The position numbers and the translations under genes were made by a program. The notes under the pieces were generated by a model. That model saw nothing but the letters and a program-made list of their open reading frames with translations. It had not been told where the DNA came from and ran no database searches. 11,938 nucleotides of DNA from an uncultured Austwickia sp. (lineage in GTDB: Bacteria > Actinomycetota > Actinomycetes > Actinomycetales > Dermatophilaceae), in the NCBI GenBank assembly GCA_934678955.1, contig CAKUSI010000091.1, forward strand, positions 1-11,938, read 5' to 3'. Positions 1-8,167 of the stretch are shown here, in pieces (position 1 is the first letter of the stretch; each line of letters starts with the position of its first letter).

Positions 1-1
1 C

Positions 2-385
2 TACTCCATTGGCGGCGGTGTTCAGCACGGCGAGAGCGCTGCCGACGCGGTTCGACGGGAAGTCTTGGAGGAGACCGGTGTTCACATGGACATCAACCGC
101 TTGGCCTTCATCCACGAGAACTTCTTCCGCGACTCAGATACACCCTCTCTCGCTGGTCGCTCCTGCCACGAACTGTGCTTCTACTTCCTCATGAAGTTCG
201 ACCCGAAGGTCACCCTGAGCACCCAGCCAAGCGTGACCAGCGACGGCCAGATCGAGAGGCACGAGTGGGTGCAGCTTGAGGAGTTTGGGGTGACCGCGCG
301 GATGTATCCCACGTTCTTCACGACGGAACTGGCAGCGCTCGGACCCCACCCAAAGTGGATCACTACCCACGAAGACTCGGCGTAG
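2..385 (+). CDS. NUDIX hydrolase, 5'-truncated by the window edge
   Basis: The frame is open from base 2 to the TAG at 383-385, giving about 127 residues of the C-terminal part of the protein. A complete Nudix box (GX5EX7REUXEEXGU) is readable at 14-82: Gly5, Glu11 and then REVLEETGV at visible residues 19-27. The REVLEE glutamates are the family's metal-binding residues. Family members hydrolyse nucleoside diphosphates linked to another moiety, typically clearing oxidised or toxic nucleotides or ADP-ribose-like compounds. The substrate cannot be told from this fragment. An internal TTG or ATG would remove the catalytic box, so the true start lies to the left of the window. The gene ends 21 bp before the convergent ychF stop, with no obvious hairpin between them. 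Confidence is high for the family and low for the substrate. Confidence 0.85.
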   Translation, partial: YSIGGGVQHGESAADAVRREVLEETGVHMDINRLAFIHENFFRDSDTPSLAGRSCHELCFYFLMKFDPKVTLSTQPSVTSDGQIERHEWVQLEEFGVTARMYPTFFTTELAALGPHPKWITTHEDSA

Positions 386-406
386 GATGCTTCCCGCGAA
401 CGGGCC

Positions 407-1492
<1,086 letters not shown>

Positions 1493-1627
1493 AGGCCGGG
1501 AGTCTACCGGTGCGGCCGGAGACCCCCATCGCCCGCCGTGGCAGGGGCGCTCGCTGGCGGACGAAGGCCGGTACGCCGCGTCGGTGCAGGTCGTAGCGTT
1601 GTCAGACCCCGCTGCAACGGTGTCCGC

Positions 1628-2875
1628 ATGACGATCTCACCCCTGGCCTTGATGGCGGTGATCCTCGCGGCGGCCGCGATCGGGGCCGCCGTGGCCTGGC
1701 TCGCCGCCGGTGCGCGCGCGGCCGCGGCGGTGGCGCGGCTGCGCGGGGAGCGCGATCTACTCGCACAACGGGAGGCCGATCTCGCCGACCGCCTCGAGCT
1801 GGCGGCCGACGCACGGGAGGACGACCGGGCGGTCGCCGCCGCCCTGGCGCCTCTGCGCGAGGCGATGGTGCGCGTGGAGCGACAGGTGGGGGCGCTGGAG
1901 CGCGACAGGGCCGAGCAGTACGGTTCGCTGACCGAGCGATTGACCGAGGTGGGCACCCAGACAGGGGCCCTCCGAGCCCAGACCGCGGCGCTCACCGGCG
2001 CCCTCAACGCCTCGACCGTGCGCGGCACCTGGGGCGAGGCCCAACTACGCCGCGTCTGCGAGCACGCCGGAATGCTGCCGCGGTGCGACTTCGACGAACA
2101 GGTCAGCGCGATCGCCGCCCACGGGGCCAGGGTCCGCCCGGATCTGGTCGCGCATCTGCCTGGGGACCGGTGTCTGGTCGTCGACGCGAAGGCGCCCCTG
2201 TCCGCGTTCCTCGCCGCTCAGGCCGACGGGTTGCCGGAGGCTCGACGCACTGAGCTGCTGGCCGAGCACGCGGGGGCGCTACGCGGCCATGTCGAGGCGC
2301 TGGCGGCCAAGCGCTACTGGTCCGCCTTCACGACCGCTCCCGAGCTGGTCGTCTGCTTCGTCCCAGCAGACGCGATCCTGGCGGCTGCGCTCGCCGCCGA
2401 TCCGGGGCTCTACGACGACGCCGCGGCCCGCAAGGTGGTCCTGGCGAGCCCCGCGACGTTGCTGACGTTGCTGCGGACCGCCGCGTACGCGTGGCGCCAG
2501 GACGCGCTCACCGCGAGCGCACGGGAGCTGCTGTCCCTCGGCGATGAGTTGTACGCCCGGCTGGGCACGCTCGGCGGGCACCTCACCCGGATGGGGTCAT
2601 CTCTGCGCCGCTCCGTGGAGACCTACAACTCCCTCGTGGGCACGCTGGAGTCCCGCGTCCTCGTCACCGCTCGGCGCATGCACGACCTCGGACTGGCGGG
2701 CGACGAGCCACCCGGGTCGAGCACCCTCGACGCCGCGCCCCGCCCTTTGACCGCTGCGGAACTGATCGATGCAGTGGAGGCAGAGCTGGCATCCGATGAG
2801 GTGAACGGCGCGGACCTGGCCCTGCCTCGTCAGGTCGGGTCGGACCAGAGCGCCCGTCCGGCCCGCGCGTCATGA
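1628..2875 (+). CDS. rmuC: DNA recombination protein RmuC homologue
   Basis: The 415-residue protein has the RmuC layout. An N-terminal Ala-rich membrane anchor spans roughly residues 5-28. A long Arg/Glu/Leu coiled coil covers about 35-125. The conserved core begins at RGTWGE (132-137). The core contains a PD-(D/E)XK-type nuclease signature, with D172 in RPDLVAHL and D186-A-K188 in VVDAKAPL. E. coli RmuC limits inversions between short inverted repeats and is inferred to be a nuclease; the biochemical role is not settled. I chose ATG 1628 because it sits just before the membrane helix; the open frame extends far upstream only as antisense to ychF. The Shine-Dalgarno is weak. A -10-like TAGCGT lies at 1594-1599, 28 nt upstream, without a clear -35. 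The 3' end overlaps the convergent small gene by 46 bp. Confidence 0.93.
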   Translation: MTISPLALMAVILAAAAIGAAVAWLAAGARAAAAVARLRGERDLLAQREADLADRLELAADAREDDRAVAAALAPLREAMVRVERQVGALERDRAEQYGSLTERLTEVGTQTGALRAQTAALTGALNASTVRGTWGEAQLRRVCEHAGMLPRCDFDEQVSAIAAHGARVRPDLVAHLPGDRCLVVDAKAPLSAFLAAQADGLPEARRTELLAEHAGALRGHVEALAAKRYWSAFTTAPELVVCFVPADAILAAALAADPGLYDDAAARKVVLASPATLLTLLRTAAYAWRQDALTASARELLSLGDELYARLGTLGGHLTRMGSSLRRSVETYNSLVGTLESRVLVTARRMHDLGLAGDEPPGSSTLDAAPRPLTAAELIDAVEAELASDEVNGADLALPRQVGSDQSARPARAS

Positions 2876-3300
2876 GGGGCGGGACGCCACAGGGAATCCT
2901 GAGTCTCCTCGACCGGGGCCCTGCGCCGCCGCGGCGCAAGCTTCTTGATCCGGTCCGCCGCTTTCGGGCGGTCGGCCGGGCGGACACGTCGCTGCAGATC
3001 CGCGTGATCCAACAGGGTCTCGACGCTTGCGCCGTTCAGCTGCGGTGTCCACGTGATCACGTCGTCGCCGCTGAACACGACCCAGACGGGCGAGCCCTCG
3101 TAATAGACCTTGAGGACGCTGCCGTCGGCAAGCGTCTTCGCGTGGGCGAAGGCCGCGTTCCGCGCGTGCTGGGCCGCCCACGCCTTCTTCGCCGCCTCCT
3201 GGGCCGGCTCCTTGGCGACCTTGACCGCGACGGCGATCTGCGGGCCGTACTTCACCGCGTACTTGAGGCCCTTGCCGATCATCCCCGCTGTCCCCGCCAT
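2830..3300 (-). CDS. Small basic protein of unknown function
   Basis: This 156-residue protein belongs to no family I recognise. Residues 1-35 form a glycine/alanine-rich, lightly charged, possibly amphipathic segment (KGLKYAVKYGPQIAVAVKVAK), too charged for a confident transmembrane helix. Residues 36-58 are an Ala/Lys helix. Residues 60-88 look like a compact beta unit (GSVLKVYYEGSPVWVVFSGD, then ITWTP). The tail from about 100 on is Arg/Lys/Pro-rich. A GGAGG (3317-3321) and an AAGGAG (3311-3316) lie 10-16 nt upstream of ATG 3300, a strong ribosome-binding region that supports a real gene. It is convergent with rmuC and overlaps its last 46 bp. It lies 84 bp downstream of, and on the same strand as, the leftmost glycosyltransferase, so it could be read through from that operon. 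A link to surface polysaccharide or to RmuC is only positional. Confidence 0.7.
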   Translation of the reverse strand: MAGTAGMIGKGLKYAVKYGPQIAVAVKVAKEPAQEAAKKAWAAQHARNAAFAHAKTLADGSVLKVYYEGSPVWVVFSGDDVITWTPQLNGASVETLLDHADLQRRVRPADRPKAADRIKKLAPRRRRAPVEETQDSLWRPAPHDARAGRALWSDPT

Positions 3301-3310
3301 CGTCCGCTGA

Positions 3311-3321
3311 CTCCTTCCTCC
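3311..3321 (-). promoter_or_regulatory. Strong Shine-Dalgarno of the 156-residue protein
   Basis: On the minus strand the sequence reads GGAGG then AAGGAG, ending 10 nt before ATG 3300. It fixes that start and is the main non-homology evidence that the unrecognised gene is translated. Confidence 0.6.
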
Positions 3322-3384
3322 GCACGCCGTCCCCGGCCCGCGGCTGCTCGTCTTACTCGCTGCCCCCGATTGTCGCCGAACGGC

Positions 3385-4671
3385 TCACGTACCCACCACT
3401 CGCAGGTATATCTCCACCAGGTGGGAAGCGATGGCCGCCGGGCCGTATCGGTCGACGGCCACCCTCCGCCGCTCATGATCCGCCGCCTGATTCGAGCAAT
3501 CGTCGCCGGCCTGGTCGGTCAGTGCGCGGGCGAGAACCCCGGCCAGGACCTCCGGGTCGTCACCCTCGACCAGCTCGCCGAGCCCCGGACCGGCGATGTC
3601 CCGCGGTCCCCCGCTGTCCGTCGCCACGAACGGCACGCCCCCCGCCAGCGCTTCGATCATCGTGACCCCGAACGTCTCGACCGCGCTCGCAGAGACCAGC
3701 AGGGAGGCGCCGGCCAGCTCGTCCACGATCTGTTCCCTCGTGAGCTGACCGCACAGCACGCCCCGCCCCCCATCCCGCGACCCCACGCCGAGCGAGTCCG
3801 CCAACGCGACCAGCACGTCCCGGTCCGGCCCCGAACCCACAATCCTCAGCGGGTGCCGCTCGCGCAGGTCGGAGGGCAAGAGCGCGTACGCCCGCAACAC
3901 CAGATCCATGCGCTTGTGCGGCGTGAGCCGACCGATCGACACGATCGACCCACTGCGGGATGCCTCCGGCGACCGCAGCCGGAAGTCGTCGACCATCACC
4001 ACGTTCGGCACCACGTCGACCCGATCGTGAGCCACCGGCAACCCGCTGGCCAATGTGGAGCTGACCGCGATCACCGCGTTCGCGCCCCCCAGCACCCGAC
4101 GCGCCGCCGCGACTTCACGCGGCGCGTACTGATCGCGCAGGTACGCGGTCGAATGCTCGGTCACGACGTAGGGAACCCTGAGCGCCGCCGCGACATCCGC
4201 CGCCGCCAGTCCGGCCGGAAAAACGTTGTGCGCGTGGATGACATCGGGCAGCCCTCGGTCAGCTGCCGCGCCCATCGCCGTGCGCATCCTCCGGCGGGCC
4301 ACCGCGATCCCGGCCGCGTCGTGTGCCACGCGAGCAGCCAGAAGCGCCTCCTTCCGAACCCGCGCGGCTACGGTCGAGACCGGCCGGTTGACCGGTTCCT
4401 TCACCGCGGCTCCCGCGTGGTGGTCCTCGTGACGATCTCCGGGGGAGGCTTCGGCACCCCTCGGCCGTCCCGGGCGCGGCAGCCGGCCGAGCAGCGCGCG
4501 CAGCGCCGGTCGCGCTGCGTTGGCGGCGGGACGAAGGCTCGGCGGGCACGACTCGAACACCTCGACGTCGTGGCCCTCCGCCCGCAAGGCCGCGACTTGG
4601 TCCGCAACGAAACTGCCGCGTCCCGGCTTTTCCTGCGACGGGTACTCCCCCGCCACGACCCAGATCCTCAT
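3385..4671 (-). CDS. GT4-family (GT-B fold) glycosyltransferase, left arm
   Basis: The 428-residue protein is a retaining GT-B glycosyltransferase. The N-terminal Rossmann domain starts MRIWVVAGEYPSQ, with an acceptor-loop GRGSFV (residues 18-22) typical of GT4. Further landmarks are DVIHAHNVFPAG (143-154) and TEHSTAYL (171-178). The donor-binding domain has SIGRLTPHKRMD (245-256, K253) and the E-x7-E motif from E332 to E340 (ETFGVTMIE). A polar Pro/Arg/Gly/His-rich insertion covers about 45-105. The likely job is adding a sugar from a nucleotide donor to the lipid-linked repeat unit on the cytoplasmic face; donor and linkage cannot be read. A GAGGAG (4678-4683) lies 6 nt before ATG 4671. It is the last polysaccharide gene of the leftward arm, 84 bp after the flippase, and resembles the second GT4 protein at 10639-11778 in its motifs. 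Confidence 0.92.
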   Translation of the reverse strand: MRIWVVAGEYPSQEKPGRGSFVADQVAALRAEGHDVEVFESCPPSLRPAANAARPALRALLGRLPRPGRPRGAEASPGDRHEDHHAGAAVKEPVNRPVSTVAARVRKEALLAARVAHDAAGIAVARRRMRTAMGAAADRGLPDVIHAHNVFPAGLAAADVAAALRVPYVVTEHSTAYLRDQYAPREVAAARRVLGGANAVIAVSSTLASGLPVAHDRVDVVPNVVMVDDFRLRSPEASRSGSIVSIGRLTPHKRMDLVLRAYALLPSDLRERHPLRIVGSGPDRDVLVALADSLGVGSRDGGRGVLCGQLTREQIVDELAGASLLVSASAVETFGVTMIEALAGGVPFVATDSGGPRDIAGPGLGELVEGDDPEVLAGVLARALTDQAGDDCSNQAADHERRRVAVDRYGPAAIASHLVEIYLRVVGT

Positions 4672-4725
4672 GCTGATCTCCTCATCCTCGCCGCCCGTGG
4701 CCTTCCCGCCACCTGCGTACGCCCA

Positions 4726-4751
4726 CGTGCTAGGTCGTGGCCACCAGCACG
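4726..4751 (-). terminator. Stem-loop directly after the flippase stop codon
   Basis: Six bp of perfect stem (CGTGCT at 4726-4731, AGCACG at 4746-4751) continue, after one bulged base, into three more pairs (GGT with ACC), around a 7-nt loop. The hairpin begins 4 nt downstream of the flippase stop in the direction of transcription. There is no T-run after it, so it would be an atypical terminator. It may instead attenuate or protect the 3' end of the upstream transcript before the last glycosyltransferase gene. Confidence 0.35.
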
Positions 4752-4755
4752 CACC

Positions 4756-6219
4756 TCACGCGCGGAGGGCCCGCAGCACGCCCACACCGCCGAGCACCGC
4801 CGCGGCAGCCGAGGCTGCCAGCGAGCAGGCCACGTAGGCGGTCATGCCCAGGGCGTCGCGTCCCACCTGGGAGAACCCCCAGGCGGCCACAATCAGCAGC
4901 AAAGGCCACGCGACCACTCCCCAGGCTGTCCGTGTCGAGGCGCCGCTCAGCCGGATCACCCAGATGATCCAGTAGAGGCAGATCAAGAGCCCCATCAACG
5001 AGTAGACCTGGACGCCGAGCATCGGGCCCCCGATGACGAGCCCCAGCGCCAACGCGGGGAACCGCAACCCCGCCTCGATCCAGGCCAGCGCGAAGAGCCG
5101 TCGGACCTCGTTCTTCACCGTCGCGTAGCCCGACAGCGGGGAGGACGCGAAGTTCACCATGAGCCACGGCGCGAGGATGCCGGAGATGTAACCGGCCGTC
5201 TCCCATTTGTGGTCCGGCCACGCGAGAACGAACGCCTCCCGACCGAGAAGAGTGATCGGCATGAAGATCACGAGCGCGATCCAGAGCAGCACCCGCGCCA
5301 AGCGCACCATGTGCTGCGAGGTGTCCTGCTCGGCCCTGTGCATGGCGGCAAACCGGGTATAGAACACGCTGGCCACGGCCTGACCCAGCAGGGCGACCGG
5401 TACGGACAGCAACCGCTGCACGAACCCGAACTGGCCCGCGAACCCGACGCCGTAGAGAGCGGTCATCACCAGCGCGACCCCGCCCACCGTGAGCGCGTTG
5501 AGCATGGCAGGGACCAGGGTCCACGTGGGGATGTGAGACCAGCGCCGAAGGAGCCCGTACCGCACCGGCCCCCGCAGCTTGAGCCCGCTGGCCCGCAGCA
5601 TCATGCCGCAGGACAGCAGCCGCCCGAGCCCATACCCGAGACCGAGCCCCGACGCGAGGAAACCGGCCCGGCCGAGCCCTATCTGTGCTCCGGCCATCGC
5701 CACGGAGCCCACCACGTTCGCGTCACTCATCTGCCGGAACTGCTGGCGCCGGCTCAGGTGGCCGCGCAGCACCGCGAATCCCGCCGATGCCCACACCACG
5801 AACGGCGCCACCTGGACCGATACCCGGAACGGCACCGGGATGCTGTCACCGGCCAGGGTGAGGACGAGAGCCAACGGGATCAAGACGAGGCTGAGGGCGC
5901 TCGCGAGCGCGAGCGCCAGCCGCGCGAGATCCTCGGCCTCCTCCTCGTCGTCCGCCAGCGGTATGGCCATCTCCAGACGGAAGGTGGCCAGCATGGCCAC
6001 CACGGTGGCGAAGGAGACCAAGTTGGCGAAGACGCCGTAGTCCTCGTCGGAATAGATGACGCCGATCACGAGCTGAGCCACGACGCCCACGATCATGACC
6101 ACGACGGTGCCCCCGCCGAGCTGTGCCACGTGCCGGCCCGCGCCGCCCTGCCCGAGTCGGCCCAGCGCGACCAGCCGGGCCCAGCGGCCCGGCTCACGTC
6201 TCGGTTCGGTGCTCGTCAC
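4756..6219 (-). CDS. Wzx-like polysaccharide (oligosaccharide) flippase
   Basis: The 487-residue, strongly hydrophobic protein belongs to the MVF/Wzx-type exporters that move undecaprenyl-linked oligosaccharides from the cytoplasmic to the outer leaflet. About 12-14 transmembrane stretches can be picked out, including around residues 37-57, 63-80, 104-123, 135-150, 239-256, 310-325, 385-400, 404-424, 435-450 and 460-482. The loop after the second helix reads FRLEMAIPLADDEEEAEDL (80-98), which matches the conserved 'E-A/L-I-P ... dE-A' loop of this family. The soluble N-terminus of about 30 residues is Arg-rich, consistent with a cytoplasmic start. The start is GTG 6219, 18 bp after the stop of the phosphoglycosyl transferase gene, with only a G-rich weak Shine-Dalgarno. 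Its place between the initiating transferase and a glycosyltransferase supports the assignment. Confidence 0.9.
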   Translation of the reverse strand: MTSTEPRREPGRWARLVALGRLGQGGAGRHVAQLGGGTVVVMIVGVVAQLVIGVIYSDEDYGVFANLVSFATVVAMLATFRLEMAIPLADDEEEAEDLARLALALASALSLVLIPLALVLTLAGDSIPVPFRVSVQVAPFVVWASAGFAVLRGHLSRRQQFRQMSDANVVGSVAMAGAQIGLGRAGFLASGLGLGYGLGRLLSCGMMLRASGLKLRGPVRYGLLRRWSHIPTWTLVPAMLNALTVGGVALVMTALYGVGFAGQFGFVQRLLSVPVALLGQAVASVFYTRFAAMHRAEQDTSQHMVRLARVLLWIALVIFMPITLLGREAFVLAWPDHKWETAGYISGILAPWLMVNFASSPLSGYATVKNEVRRLFALAWIEAGLRFPALALGLVIGGPMLGVQVYSLMGLLICLYWIIWVIRLSGASTRTAWGVVAWPLLLIVAAWGFSQVGRDALGMTAYVACSLAASAAAAVLGGVGVLRALRA

Positions 6220-6237
6220 CGGATCGACAGCCCCCGC

Positions 6238-6879
6238 TCAGCCGCGCAGGACGGCCAACACCGTGTCCGCGAGGATCCGCAGGTCACCGAGGAAGGTGCG
6301 TTCCCGCACGTACGCGGCGTAGAGCGCCGCCTTGCGCGGGAGGATCGAGGTCACGTAGTGACCCTCGGGATCCGAGGCTGCCGCCAGCTCGTCGGCCTCG
6401 TTGCGGAACGCGATGCTGCCCGGGTCGGTGATCCCCGGGCGGACGGACAGAATCTCGTCACGCAACTCCTCCGGCCACCGCGCCACATACACCGGCACTT
6501 CCGGTCGCGGCCCGACCAGGCTCATCGAACCGACCACCACGTCCCACAGCTGCGGCAGCTCGTCGAGCTTCGTCTTGCGCAGCACCGCGCCCACCCGGGT
6601 GACGCGTGAGTCGCCCGTCGCGCTCACCAGCGAGCCGTCGTGGTCGACACGCATCGTGCGGAACTTGTGGATCCGGAACGGCGCGCCGTGCAAGCCGACG
6701 CGCTCCTGGCGGAAGATCGCGCCACCAGGACTCTCCGCTGCGATGGCCGCCGCGACGACGCCGAGCACTGGCGTCGAGAGGACCAGGCCAACGCCTGCGA
6801 CCACCACGTCGAACGCGCGCTTGGCCGCCGGAGAGTCCAGCCCCCGCTGCGTGGGGGCGATCGCAGGCGCCGCGCTCAC
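6238..6879 (-). CDS. Monotopic phosphoglycosyl transferase (initiating sugar transferase, PglC/WcaJ-core type)
   Basis: The 213-residue protein is the minimal bacterial sugar-transferase domain without the extra multi-spanning N-terminus of WbaP-type enzymes. It starts with a KRAFD motif (20-24) and one re-entrant membrane helix with a Ser-Thr-Pro break (about 25-48). Next come FRQERVGLHGAPFRIHKFRTM (56-76) and the catalytic region LRKTKLDELPQLWDVVVGSMSLVGPRPE (100-127). D106-E107 correspond to the Asp-Glu dyad of PglC-type enzymes. RPGITDPGSI is at 147-156. It transfers a sugar-1-phosphate from a UDP-sugar to undecaprenyl phosphate, the first step of repeat-unit assembly. GTG 6879 is the start: it overlaps the aminotransferase stop in a GTGA, implying translational coupling. 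The frame stays open further upstream only as a shadow of the aminotransferase gene. UDP-diNAcBac or another amino sugar is a plausible donor but unproven. Confidence 0.94.
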   Translation of the reverse strand: MSAAPAIAPTQRGLDSPAAKRAFDVVVAGVGLVLSTPVLGVVAAAIAAESPGGAIFRQERVGLHGAPFRIHKFRTMRVDHDGSLVSATGDSRVTRVGAVLRKTKLDELPQLWDVVVGSMSLVGPRPEVPVYVARWPEELRDEILSVRPGITDPGSIAFRNEADELAAASDPEGHYVTSILPRKAALYAAYVRERTFLGDLRILADTVLAVLRG

Positions 6880-8048
6880 GACAGCACCGACCGCACCGCA
6901 TCGACGACCTTCTCGCGCTGCTCCTCGTTCATGGAGGAGAACAGCGGCAGGCTCACGACCCGGCCGAACTCGCGCTCGGCCACCGGGTACTCCCCGGGCG
7001 TCAGGCCATACCGGTCCCGATAGTAGGGATGCCGATGCAACGGGATGAAGTGCACGCTGCAGCCCACCCCCGCCTCCGCCATCCGCTCGATGAAATCGTC
7101 GCGGCCGAGCGGGGCGTCCTCGTGCAGCCGCGTCGCGAAGACGTGCCACGCATGCTGGGTGCCGTCGGGCTCGCCGTCCAGACCGGGCTCGGCGGGACAC
7201 TCCACAGGCAGGTCCGCGAACGCCTCCCGATAGCGAGTGGCCAATGCCCGCCGCGCCTTCCACATCGCCTCGCTCCGGGCCAGCTGCACTCGCCCCATCG
7301 CCGCCGCCGGGTCGGTGAGGTTGTACTTGTAGCCCGCCTCGACCACCTCGTAGAACCAACTCGGCGCCGTGCTCCGGTAGCGCGCGAAGACGTCACGGTT
7401 GATCCCGTGCAGCCGCATCGTCCGGGTGCGGCCGGCCATCTCCGGGTCGCGCACGACGACCATGCCGCCCTCGCCCGTGGTCATGGTCTTGGTGGCATAG
7501 AAGCTGAACACGACGGCCTCAGAGGTGCCCTGGCCGATCAGCTCGCCCCGGGAGCGCGCCGGGAAGGCGTGCGCGGCGTCCTCCACCACCTTCAACCCGT
7601 GGCGGGCCGCGAACTGCGCGGTGGCCTCCCGGTCGACGGGGAACCCCGCGAAATGCACCGGCATCACGGCCTTGGTACGCGGCGTGACGGCCCGCTCGGC
7701 GGCGGCGTAGTCGATATTGAGGCGCACGGGATCGACGTCGACGATGACCGGCTCCGCGTCCAGATAGCGCACGACCTCCGCCGTCGCGGTGAACGTCCAG
7801 TCCGGCACGAGGACCTCGTCGCCTCGCCCGATCCCGCAGGCATCGAGGGCGAGATGCAGGCCGGCCGTCGCCGAGTTCACCGCGATCGCCGTCACGCCAC
7901 CGCCGAGCGCGGCCGCGAACTCCTCCTCGAACGCCGCCGCGCGTGGTCCCGTCGTCAGCCACCCGGACCGCATCGCCTCGACGACGGCTTCGATTTCTTC
8001 CTCGCCGATGTCCGGCAGAGCGAACGGTACGAAACCGGCCTGCGACAC
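6876..8048 (-). CDS. DegT/DnrJ/EryC1/StrS-family sugar aminotransferase
   Basis: The 390-residue, PLP-dependent fold-type I enzyme should convert a 4-keto (or 3-keto) nucleotide sugar to the amino sugar using Glu or Gln. Visible landmarks are SGWLTTGP (28-35), the NSATAGLHLAL cofactor-phosphate region (58-68), P-D-W-T-F-T-A-T (82-89) and VEDAAHAFPA (155-164), whose D157 contacts the pyridine nitrogen. The PLP lysine K187 is in SFYATKTMTTGEGG (182-195). Substrate-pocket segments are MRLHGINRD (211-219), YKYNLTD (240-246) and HFIPLHRHPYY (333-343). The family includes PglE, PseC, ArnB and perosamine synthase; substrate cannot be assigned. GTG 8048 is preferred over an upstream in-frame ATG at 8096 because an AGGAGG lies 4 nt before it and homologous proteins begin near FVPFALPDIG. 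Its stop overlaps the next gene's start, so amino-sugar synthesis is coupled to chain initiation. Confidence 0.93.
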   Translation of the reverse strand: MSQAGFVPFALPDIGEEEIEAVVEAMRSGWLTTGPRAAAFEEEFAAALGGGVTAIAVNSATAGLHLALDACGIGRGDEVLVPDWTFTATAEVVRYLDAEPVIVDVDPVRLNIDYAAAERAVTPRTKAVMPVHFAGFPVDREATAQFAARHGLKVVEDAAHAFPARSRGELIGQGTSEAVVFSFYATKTMTTGEGGMVVVRDPEMAGRTRTMRLHGINRDVFARYRSTAPSWFYEVVEAGYKYNLTDPAAAMGRVQLARSEAMWKARRALATRYREAFADLPVECPAEPGLDGEPDGTQHAWHVFATRLHEDAPLGRDDFIERMAEAGVGCSVHFIPLHRHPYYRDRYGLTPGEYPVAEREFGRVVSLPLFSSMNEEQREKVVDAVRSVLS

Positions 8049-8052
8049 GAAT

Positions 8053-8058
8053 CCTCCT
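8053..8058 (-). promoter_or_regulatory. Shine-Dalgarno deciding the aminotransferase start
   Basis: AGGAGG on the minus strand lies only 4 nt before GTG 8048. The spacing is short but the match is full. It argues against the upstream ATG at 8096, which would add 16 residues unlike the family. Confidence 0.6.
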
Positions 8059-8102
8059 CTGGCACTGTCGGAGAGCCCTACACGACCCTCTCCCACCCCG
8101 TC

Positions 8103-8113
8103 GGTAGGCTACC
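8103..8113. promoter_or_regulatory. Symmetric -10 element, candidate bidirectional promoter
   Basis: GGTAG, one base, CTACC: an 11-bp inverted repeat in the 119-bp space between the divergent arms. It contains TAGGCT on the plus strand (8105-8110) and TAGCCT on the minus strand (8111-8106). Both fit the TANNNT pattern used by principal sigma factors. A partial -35 (ACGACC, matching GAC of TTGACA) lies 17 bp upstream for the rightward direction. No -35 is evident leftward. The centre at 8108 is 60 nt from each start codon (8048 and 8168). Overlapping opposed -10 elements are a known way for bacterial promoters to fire in both directions. An operator for a dimeric regulator is the alternative reading. 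Confidence 0.4.
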
Positions 8114-8114
8114 T

Positions 8115-8132
8115 CCCGGGATTCCGTCCGGG
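8115..8132 (+). promoter_or_regulatory. Inverted repeat in the leader of the right arm
   Basis: CCCGG (8115-8119) and CCGGG (8128-8132) flank an 8-nt loop. If transcription starts just downstream of the -10 at 8105-8110, this could form near the 5' end of the rightward mRNA. It could also be an operator half-site pair. It is short and GC-rich, so chance is possible. Confidence 0.2.
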
Positions 8133-8153
8133 GGAGCGGCACGGCCGCCTGCA

Positions 8154-8160
8154 GGGGAGG
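8154..8160 (+). promoter_or_regulatory. Shine-Dalgarno of the ligase/polymerase gene
   Basis: GGGGAGG lies 7 nt upstream of GTG 8168. It supports that GTG as the start of the right arm's first gene. Confidence 0.6.
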
Positions 8161-8167
8161 GCACCAC

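Noticed and set aside
9..194. 61-codon plus-strand frame at the window start
   Set aside because: It overlaps the NUDIX frame, which carries an intact Nudix box; the alternative frame has no motif.
1594..1599. TAGCGT as an rmuC promoter -10
   Set aside because: It fits TANNNT and lies 28 nt before the ATG, but no -35 is visible and such hexamers are frequent, so it is noted under rmuC and not listed as a feature.
4690..4700. A stray partial copy of the terminal repeat core (GCCGCCCGTGG)
   Set aside because: Only 11 GC-rich bases match the reverse complement of the core and the flanks do not, which is likely chance at this base composition.
2872..6609. Plus-strand open frame of 1245 codons opposite the glycosyltransferase and flippase genes
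   Set aside because: It is rich in Arg, His, Pro and Gln with no domain, lies fully antisense to two well-supported genes, and is what GC-rich third positions produce in the complementary frame.
6880..7359. An N-terminal extension of the phosphoglycosyl transferase up to 7359
   Set aside because: The extra residues are an out-of-frame reading of the aminotransferase gene. The GTG at 6879 overlaps that gene's stop and places KRAFD at the normal distance from the start.
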